This document shows positions 1 to 5,129 of a stretch of 5,129 nucleotides of DNA, in pieces; within the stretch, counting starts at the first letter, position 1; the number at the start of each line of letters is the position of its first letter. Source of the stretch: Methanobacteriota archaeon (GTDB lineage Archaea; Thermoplasmatota; Thermoplasmata; RBG-16-68-12). The stretch lies in the NCBI GenBank assembly GCA_005879065.1, contig VBLU01000121.1, positions 1 through 5,129 of the forward strand, written 5' to 3'. The position numbers were made by a program, and so were the translations under genes. The notes below the pieces were generated by a model. That model was not told where the DNA came from. It worked only from the letters and a program-made list of their open reading frames with translations, and made no database searches.

Positions 1-72
1 AGCCCTCGAGTGGGTGCTCGGCAGGTCACGGGAGCCGGGGAAGGCAGCCCGCCGCCGGAGGCTGCCGCATAA
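1..72 (+). CDS. Possible C-terminal tail of an upstream protein (partial)
   Basis: Reading from base 1, the first frame is open and ends with TAA at 70-72. It encodes about 23 residues rich in Pro, Ala and Gly, ending SPPPEAAA. Such a tail is common as a disordered C-terminus, but a GC-rich stretch this short can be open by chance. No domain is visible and no function can be given. The other two plus frames are also open across this stretch; one gives an Arg-rich product and the other a Cys/Gly/Arg-rich product, both less protein-like. The gene body, if real, lies before the window. Confidence 0.3.
   Translation, partial: SPRVGARQVTGAGEGSPPPEAAA
43..66. repeat. Inverted repeat, 7-bp perfect stem
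   Basis: GGCAGCC at 43-49 is complementary to GGCTGCC at 60-66, with a 10-base loop. It lies just before the possible stop codon at 70-72. No T-run follows, so it is not a standard intrinsic terminator. It may be an accidental product of the GC-rich Ala/Pro codons. Confidence 0.4.
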
Positions 73-130
73 ACTTGAAAGGAGTTCGCAGACTTCCTCC
101 CTTGGGTACTGCCCTGTGGTCCCGGATCCG

Positions 131-367
131 ATGATGCTGGAGGCTCTCAAGCGAATCGCGGCGGCCTTGAAGTTGTTGAAACAAGCGAAACGCCGAGGTG
201 TCGACGTGAAGCCCGCGCGTCCGCTGGTGAAGCAAAGCGCCCGGGCTTTGAAGTCCAAAGATTACGCGAGGGCGATCCGTCTCGCGGATGAGGTGGCGAG
301 GTACGCCGGGGGCGATTCGGCGGTGGACATGCCATCGCCCAATTCGGGTGAAGGTGGAACGGAGTAA
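131..367 (+). CDS. Small basic helical protein of unknown function (78 aa)
   Basis: No function is recognised. From ATG 131 the product is 78 residues. Residues 3-58 look like two or three amphipathic helices; the pattern is a helix, then GVDV at 23-26, then a second helix with ALKSKDYARAIRLADE at 39-54. This spacing (G-x-D, then A-L-x-x-x-D-Y-x-x-A) resembles the TPR-like helical-hairpin units seen in many archaeal, notably Thermoplasmata, proteins. Here there is one unit and it is strongly basic: 16 Lys/Arg against 6 Asp/Glu in residues 1-62. The last 17 residues are Ser/Pro/Gly-rich and probably disordered. The frame stays open upstream to GTG 14, but that part encodes an unlikely Arg-rich stretch, so I chose the ATG pair at 131/134. 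No Shine-Dalgarno sequence sits at normal spacing; AAAGGAG at 78-84 is too far away. No signal peptide or membrane segment is present. Binding to nucleic acid or an acidic partner is only a guess from charge. Confidence 0.6.
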   Translation: MMLEALKRIAAALKLLKQAKRRGVDVKPARPLVKQSARALKSKDYARAIRLADEVARYAGGDSAVDMPSPNSGEGGTE

Positions 368-368
368 G

Positions 369-392
369 GTGCCGCCGTGTTTCGGCCGGCAC
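369..392. repeat. Hairpin right after the small-protein stop codon
   Basis: GTGCCG at 369-374 pairs with CGGCAC at 387-392. CCG at 375-377 then pairs with CGG at 383-385 across one bulged C (386), leaving a 5-base loop. That gives a 9-bp stem starting one base after the TAA at 365-367. There is no following T-run, so a standard intrinsic terminator is not supported. It could protect or process a transcript end. Confidence 0.5.
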
Positions 393-403
393 AGGTGGGA
401 ACG

Positions 404-428
404 AGGCCTTGGCTATCGTCCCAGGCCT
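404..428. repeat. Inverted repeat containing AGGCCT arms
   Basis: AGGCCTTGG at 404-412 pairs with CCAGGCCT at 421-428, giving 8 bp with one bulged T and an 8-base loop. The right arm lies in a perfect 10-base palindrome, CCAGGCCTGG at 421-430. A third copy of the core, GGCCTC at 439-444, is complementary to GAGGCC at 403-408, so two alternative pairings are possible. The element sits about 70-95 bases before the ATPase start, where either an operator or an RNA structure is possible. Confidence 0.45.
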
Positions 429-455
429 GGAAATGAACGGCCTCAGTGGCCCCAC

Positions 456-469
456 GTTAAAGTCTATTA
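456..469 (+). promoter_or_regulatory. Candidate TATA-type promoter for the ATPase gene
   Basis: The stretch GTTAAAGTCTATTA is the most AT-rich segment of an otherwise GC-rich gap and lies about 30-40 bases before ATG 498. An archaeal TATA box usually sits about 25-30 bases before the transcription start, so transcription would begin close to the ATG and give a short-leader or leaderless mRNA. This agrees with the lack of a Shine-Dalgarno sequence there. I see no convincing bacterial -35/-10 pair. The match to a TATA consensus is weak. Confidence 0.4.
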
Positions 470-497
470 CGGATGGCGGGGATAACGTCCCACCACC

Positions 498-1613
<1,116 letters not shown>

Positions 1614-1630
1614 ACGGACGGCGAATCCGC

Positions 1631-2794
1631 GTGGACGGGAGCAGCATTCGCCGTCGGTTGCGCGAAGATCTGAAACAGCTCATGGCCCCCGAAGGCTATC
1701 TTCGTGCGGGCGCGCCTCGGTTTGCGAACCTCTTTGGCCGCGATTCCCTCATCTCGGCGTGGCAGACGCTATCCATCGATCCGGCGATCGCAGCCGCGAC
1801 GCTCCGCGTCCTCGCCTCGTTACAAGGAAAGCGACTCGATCCGAAGTCCGAGGAGGAGCCAGGAAAGATTCTTCACGAACACCGTTTCGAATTGGACTCA
1901 AGGAAGGAGCTACCTGATTGGAGCTTCCCATACTACGGAAGCATCGATAGCACGCCTCTCTACCTCGTCGTGGCCGATGCCTACGTCGAATCGACGGGAA
2001 ACGTAGGGATTGTGGACGAACTATGGCACGCGATCGAAGCAGCTCACAAGTGGATGCTCGCGTTTGGCGACCGAGGTGGGGACGGATACCTCGAATACAT
2101 CCGAAAGAACCCGCACGGGCTCTACCACCAGGCTTGGAAGGATGGGTCGAAGGATCACCTTCGCATCACACCGCCCGTGGCCATGGTGGAGGTCCAGGGT
2201 TACGCGGTGGCCGCATACCGGGCCTATGCCCGACTCGCTCGTCGTCGGGGAACCACGGATGCAGCTGCCGCGGCTGAGCGCACGGCGGCGAAGCTGCGCG
2301 ACACTCTGAACCGAGACTTCTGGATGCCCGATGCACAGTTCTTCGCTCTCGCCTTGGATGGATCGAGACGACAACGAAAAGCGATTACCTCGAATCCAGG
2401 GCACCTTTTGCTCGTCGACGCTGTTGCTTCCGATCGAATCGGACAACTCGTGAAACGACTTCTTGCCGACGACATGTTCACGCCCTACGGTATCCGGAAC
2501 CACGCGGCCTCGGAACCAGATTTCGATCCGTATGGGTATCATACCGGGACCGTCTGGCCCCACGACAACTGGTTCATCTACAAGGGGCTCCTGCGCCACG
2601 GGCGAAAGGTCGAGGCGAACCGCATTCGGTCGGCGATGCTCCGGGTCTGGAAAGAGCTCGGCAGGATCCCGGAACTCTGGGCCGTCGTTGACGGAAGCCT
2701 GGAGGACCTTTCGGGTTCCGGGAGCCCCATGCCTTCGAATCCGCTGCAGGCATGGTCGTCCGCGGCGCTCCTTGACATGCTCGCAGATCGCTGA
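1631..2794 (+). CDS. Amylo-alpha-1,6-glucosidase-like glycoside hydrolase (short, cytoplasmic)
   Basis: This resembles the (alpha/alpha)6-barrel catalytic domain of archaeal and bacterial glycogen-debranching-type glucosidases. Visible blocks in order are FANLFGRDSL (31-40), EEEPGKILHEHR (74-85), YYGSIDSTPLYL (101-112), HQAWKDG (166-172), EVQGYA (187-192), SNPGHLL (254-260), YHTGTVWPHDN (303-313), IPELW (346-350) and NPLQAWSSAA (370-379). By analogy with related barrels, Asp171 of WKDG is the likely general acid and Glu348 the likely base; this is inference. At 387 residues it lacks the large N-terminal domain of the usual roughly 600-700-residue enzymes, so it looks like a stand-alone catalytic domain. 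There is no signal peptide, so it should act in the cytoplasm on imported sugar. GTG 1631 is the only good start between the preceding stop and the GRD block; no clear Shine-Dalgarno sequence precedes it, so coupling to the ATPase gene is possible. The substrate is open: an alpha-1,6-linked glucan fragment, trehalose, or a glucosyl- or mannosylglycerate type of compound. Confidence 0.85.
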   Translation: MDGSSIRRRLREDLKQLMAPEGYLRAGAPRFANLFGRDSLISAWQTLSIDPAIAAATLRVLASLQGKRLDPKSEEEPGKILHEHRFELDSRKELPDWSFPYYGSIDSTPLYLVVADAYVESTGNVGIVDELWHAIEAAHKWMLAFGDRGGDGYLEYIRKNPHGLYHQAWKDGSKDHLRITPPVAMVEVQGYAVAAYRAYARLARRRGTTDAAAAAERTAAKLRDTLNRDFWMPDAQFFALALDGSRRQRKAITSNPGHLLLVDAVASDRIGQLVKRLLADDMFTPYGIRNHAASEPDFDPYGYHTGTVWPHDNWFIYKGLLRHGRKVEANRIRSAMLRVWKELGRIPELWAVVDGSLEDLSGSGSPMPSNPLQAWSSAALLDMLADR

Positions 2795-2805
2795 TTCGGT
2801 TCAGC
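2790..2805. repeat. Inverted repeat spanning both convergent stop codons
   Basis: GCTGA at 2790-2794 pairs with TCAGC at 2801-2805, with loop TTCGGT. The arms contain the hydrolase stop (TGA, 2792-2794) and the minus-strand permease stop (TCA on plus, 2801-2803). Three of the five pairs follow automatically from two convergent TGA stops, so only two are extra. No T-run follows on either strand. Confidence 0.35.
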
Positions 2806-3655
2806 CCTTGATCGTCCAACCGATCATGCCGCGGATGTAGTAACGTTGCGTGACCACGTAGAGCACGAGAGGGACCAGCATCGTCAGAATCGACGCGGCC
2901 GACAAGATGCCCCAATCCGTTGTGAGGGCGCCGCTCCCAATGCTCGTGACCACCCTCGTGACGGGCCAGTTTGCTTGAGTGGGCAGGAGGATCAGCGCGA
3001 AGAAGTAATCATTCCAGGCCCACATGAACTGCAAAACGGCAGCGGAGGCGAGCGCGGGGACCGCCATGGGGATCACGATTTTCGAAAAAATCTTGAAGTC
3101 CCCGGCGCCATCCACACGTGCCGCCTCCTCGACCTCAAGGGGAAGGGCCCGCGTGAAATTGCGCATGAAGAGAATGATCCACGGTAGGCCCCACGCGGAG
3201 TGGATCAGGATGATGGAGAGCAAGTTGTCGTAGAGGTTCAGGTCGAGCATGATCTTGAACACGGGAATCGCGATCATCTGTTGCGGAATCGACATGAGCA
3301 GGACGATCGAAAGGAAAAGGTAATCGCGCATCGGGAACCGAAAGCGACTGAAGCCATAGCCCGCCAGGGTTGCAACGAAAATCGGAATGAGGGTGGCTGG
3401 AACTGCAATCAAGAACGAATTGGCGTAAGCCCTCGACAGGGGCAGGACGGGATTTGTGAAGGCCAAGATGAAGTTATTCAGGCTTGGGTTAAGCCGGTCG
3501 AAGTTCCACCATCCGTTCGTGATCTCGGAAACCGGACGGACGGCCGTGCTGAACACCCCGAGGAAGGGGACAAGCCAGGCCAGGGCGATCGACCATGCGA
3601 TCAAATGCACCGCGATTGTCCTCAATCGAAGTTTTCGAAAGGACCACTTCATCAT
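2801..3655 (-). CDS. Sugar ABC importer permease, MalG-type
   Basis: This is one of two membrane subunits of a carbohydrate importer. At 284 residues it has normal MalG/CUT1-family length. Six membrane segments are visible at about 15-37, 78-102, 112-134, 143-165, 197-222 and 247-268. The cytoplasmic coupling loop (EAA motif) is clear: EVEEAARVDGAGDFKIF at 174-190, followed by KIVIPMAVPAL at 192-202; it docks into the ATPase. The family ending RYYIRGMIGWTIKG is complete. Its ATG (3655-3653) overlaps the TGA of the upstream permease gene as ATGA, a sign of translational coupling; a second ATG follows at once, so the start could shift by one residue. It is the last gene of the minus-strand operon and ends 6 bases from the stop of the convergent hydrolase gene, with no visible terminator between them. 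The substrate cannot be read from the sequence. Confidence 0.95.
   Translation of the reverse strand: MMKWSFRKLRLRTIAVHLIAWSIALAWLVPFLGVFSTAVRPVSEITNGWWNFDRLNPSLNNFILAFTNPVLPLSRAYANSFLIAVPATLIPIFVATLAGYGFSRFRFPMRDYLFLSIVLLMSIPQQMIAIPVFKIMLDLNLYDNLLSIILIHSAWGLPWIILFMRNFTRALPLEVEEAARVDGAGDFKIFSKIVIPMAVPALASAAVLQFMWAWNDYFFALILLPTQANWPVTRVVTSIGSGALTTDWGILSAASILTMLVPLVLYVVTQRYYIRGMIGWTIKG
2809..2826. repeat. Short inverted repeat at the end of the MalG-type gene
   Basis: TGATCG at 2809-2814 pairs with CGATCA at 2821-2826, with a 6-base loop. It lies in the last codons of the MalG-type gene and 14 bases past the hydrolase stop. No T-run follows on either strand. It might act as a weak transcript-end structure, or be chance. 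Confidence 0.3.
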
Positions 3656-4623
3656 TTCGCCATCCGTCGAAGGATCAACGATGTGGAGATGAGGGTCAAC
3701 AAGGTCAGAAGGCTCGCGACAACGGCGGCTTTGCCAGCGTTGGAATCGTAAAAGAAGAATCGGTACACTTGTAGCGCGAGAGTATCAGCGCCGACCCCAC
3801 CCCCGAAATTCGTGGCGGCGACGACGATATCGAAGATCTTGAGTTCCCATAAAATCGTCATCACCACGATGACCAGGGTGAGTGGCTTCAGAAGCGGAAA
3901 TGTGATCCGGAAGAACATTCGACCGGGAGGAGTCCCGTCGACGCGGGCGGCCTCAAAGTAGTCCTTCGGGATCGTTGTCAAACCCGCGGAATAGACGATC
4001 AGGCTGAATCCGGTCCAAAGCCACACGGAACCGAGGATCAAGCCGAGGAGGAGGAGTTCGCGATGGACCATCCAGTTCACCGCGAGCGATCGCACGCCGA
4101 TGACGCCGAAGAAGGACGGGACTACACCGACCCCCGCCTCAAGCAAGAATCGGAGAATCACGCCTCCGACAATCATGGGCGTGACCATCCCCAGAAAAAT
4201 ACAGGACTTGACCACGGATGCGCCCTTCGTCTCTTGGAGCAGGAGAGCCAACCAAAGACCGGCGAATAGCGAGATCGGAAGGTGAATGACAATCCAAAGG
4301 GCGTTATGGATCAGGGTACCGAGGGGCGGAGGCCAAGGAAGGTTTCCGACATTTATCGTGGCAGGGTCCGTCAAGACGGCCCGATAATTGTCCAGACCGG
4401 TAAATTGACGTTGGCCACCGGGGAGCTCCAGATAGAATCCGAGGAAGATCGTCTGAAGAACCGGGTAGATGACGAGGAGGACGAGGAGGACGAGGGCGGG
4501 GGTGAAGAAAAGCGCTCGGCCCGCGTGAGGGCGAAGGCCGTGCCTAGAGATCCGGCTCAGGAGGGGCAACAAAATCTTGGAGGGGATGTGCCGAATCCTC
4601 GTAACGAGAGTATAGCCACCCAT
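3652..4623 (-). CDS. Sugar ABC importer permease, MalF-type
   Basis: This is the second membrane subunit, expected to pair with the MalG-type protein. It has 323 residues, close to the length of MalF-like/UgpA-type subunits that lack the large periplasmic domain of E. coli MalF. Membrane segments are visible at about 37-62, 104-130, 137-160, 188-214, 246-270 and 297-317. The coupling loop reads DYFEAARVDGTPPGRMFFRI (221-240) followed by TFPLLKPLTL (241-250). Residues 1-36 form a basic cytoplasmic leader (many Arg/Lys/His). ATG 4623 is preceded by GTGAT with 8-base spacing; this fits part of the GGAGGTGATC type of ribosome site and overlaps the stop of the binding-protein gene. Internal TTG codons at residues 17-18 are less likely alternatives. 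The gap to the upstream gene is 9 bases and the overlap with the downstream gene 4 bases, so all three are probably co-transcribed. Confidence 0.95.
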   Translation of the reverse strand: MGGYTLVTRIRHIPSKILLPLLSRISRHGLRPHAGRALFFTPALVLLVLLVIYPVLQTIFLGFYLELPGGQRQFTGLDNYRAVLTDPATINVGNLPWPPPLGTLIHNALWIVIHLPISLFAGLWLALLLQETKGASVVKSCIFLGMVTPMIVGGVILRFLLEAGVGVVPSFFGVIGVRSLAVNWMVHRELLLLGLILGSVWLWTGFSLIVYSAGLTTIPKDYFEAARVDGTPPGRMFFRITFPLLKPLTLVIVVMTILWELKIFDIVVAATNFGGGVGADTLALQVYRFFFYDSNAGKAAVVASLLTLLTLISTSLILRRMAK

Positions 4624-4629
4624 CCTTCC

Positions 4630-4640
4630 CCATCACGGCG
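4630..4640 (-). promoter_or_regulatory. Ribosome binding site for the MalF-type gene, overlapping the previous stop
   Basis: On the minus strand GTGAT (4636-4632) lies 8 bases before ATG 4623 and includes the TGA stop (4635-4633) of the binding-protein gene. GGGGAAGG follows it but directly abuts the ATG, too close for a normal Shine-Dalgarno site. Reinitiation by ribosomes finishing the upstream gene is likely. Confidence 0.4.
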
Positions 4641-5129
4641 GCACAGCGGCCTGGATTGCAGTCAATGCCGGGCCCAATGCTGCGGCCGGGTCCGTGCTCG
4701 TCCAAAGCCCGATGAGTTCATTCCAGAAGGTCGTCTGGAAGTGCCCGCCGATCGTGTCATCGAGGTCGGGGAGAATTTCCTTCCCAGCCAGGGACTTCGC
4801 GACGTCCAGATCGCCTGGAGGGTAGGCGCTGTCCGGTACCCCGATTCTCGTCGCGAGATGACCTCCCTGTGCGACCTGGGCCGACTGACCCTCCACGCTG
4901 GTCAGGTAGCTGAACAGCTGCTTGGCAGCTCCGAGGTGCGTCGTATACGTCGGGATGAACATGTAGTCCGCCGCAAAGACGACCCCTGGCGTCACGCCGG
5001 ATTGCGCGGGAAGCGGGAAGACCCGCAAGTCGTTCAGGTCAGGAGCCGGATTCAGCTGAAGCGCCTTAATCCAGTTCCCGATCCAACTGCCCATGAAATA
5101 CAGTCCGTATTGACCGTTCCACCACCGCG
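4633..5129 (-). CDS. Sugar ABC importer solute-binding protein, C-terminal part (partial)
   Basis: This is the C-terminal 164 residues of an extracellular family-1-type sugar-binding protein, which captures the substrate and delivers it to the permeases. The frame is open to the right edge of the window, so the start and any signal peptide lie outside it. The first residues, RWWNGQYGLYFMGSW, match the family pattern of a 'G-x-y-a-m-x-x-m-G-s-W' strand in the second lobe, so the Met at 5094 is internal and not a start. GVVFAADYMFIPTYT (fragment 48-62) and AAKQLFSYLTSVEGQSAQVA (fragment 67-86) match the strand and helix found near the end of such proteins. FWNELIGLW and a final Ala-rich helix close the protein. 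It is the first visible gene of the minus-strand operon, 9 bases from the MalF-type gene. The promoter would lie beyond the window. The substrate cannot be named from this fragment. Confidence 0.9.
   Translation of the reverse strand, partial: RWWNGQYGLYFMGSWIGNWIKALQLNPAPDLNDLRVFPLPAQSGVTPGVVFAADYMFIPTYTTHLGAAKQLFSYLTSVEGQSAQVAQGGHLATRIGVPDSAYPPGDLDVAKSLAGKEILPDLDDTIGGHFQTTFWNELIGLWTSTDPAAALGPALTAIQAAVPP

Noticed and set aside
67..80. GCATAAACTTGAAA as a TATA box for the small protein
   Set aside because: It lies about 55-60 bases before the ATG, and the match to a TATA consensus is poor.
1..130. Possible structured RNA (SRP RNA, RNase P RNA or 5S rRNA) suggested by fragments such as GGAAGGCAGCC and GGGTACTG
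   Set aside because: The conserved cores of these RNAs were compared from memory and do not match: there is no GGAAG loop in the right SRP helix context, no RNase P core and no 5S loop sequence. Only a 7-bp hairpin is clear.
14..130. GTG-initiated N-terminal extension of the small basic protein
   Set aside because: The extension is Arg/Ser-rich without protein-like pattern, has no ribosome site and overlaps a better tail-like frame ending at 72. The ATG pair at 131/134 starts exactly where the helical pattern begins.
147..455. A 102-codon open frame on the minus strand opposite the small protein and the gap
   Set aside because: It is Pro/Arg/Ser-rich and lacks domain pattern, as expected for an antisense shadow in GC-rich DNA; it also crosses the hairpin-rich gap.
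4465..4500. Direct repeats of GACGAGGAG on the plus strand
   Set aside because: On the minus strand they encode the Leu/Val run of the first membrane helix of the MalF-type permease; repeated codons explain them.
4598..4608. Palindrome CTCGTAACGAG
   Set aside because: It lies inside the coding start of the MalF-type gene, has short arms and no link to a promoter, so chance is the simplest explanation.

Overview
The window carries most of a carbohydrate ABC importer, a short intracellular glycoside hydrolase beside it, and a small unrecognised basic protein. The DNA is moderately GC-rich by eye. No rRNA, tRNA, CRISPR array or mobile element was recognised. The source is probably an uncultured archaeon, perhaps in the Thermoplasmatota. 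The hints are a TATA-like stretch just ahead of the ATPase, almost no Shine-Dalgarno sequence before the plus-strand genes, and a small helical protein of a type I associate with that group. This assignment is tentative, because every transporter part also has close bacterial relatives.

Layout. Bases 1-72 may hold the C-terminal tail of an upstream protein. Bases 131-367 encode a 78-residue basic helical protein. Bases 368-497 are a non-coding gap with two strong inverted repeats and a candidate promoter. On the plus strand follow a full MalK/UgpC-type ATPase (498-1613) and, 17 bases later, a 387-residue amylo-alpha-1,6-glucosidase-like hydrolase (1631-2794). The minus-strand operon enters from the right edge: the end of a solute-binding protein (4633-5129), a MalF-type permease (3652-4623) and a MalG-type permease (2801-3655). 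Its genes are tightly packed, with a 9-base gap and then a 4-base overlap. The two transcription units meet tail to tail with only 6 bases between their stop codons.

Working together. The binding protein would capture a sugar outside the cell, the MalF/MalG pair would form the membrane channel, and the MalK-type dimer would power import. The hydrolase has no secretion signal, so it would act in the cytoplasm and probably cleaves glucose from the imported glycoside or oligosaccharide. The sequence does not reveal the substrate. I see no new type of system. The points most worth following are the stand-alone short hydrolase, the split operon with its very tight convergent junction, and the structured gap before the ATPase gene.
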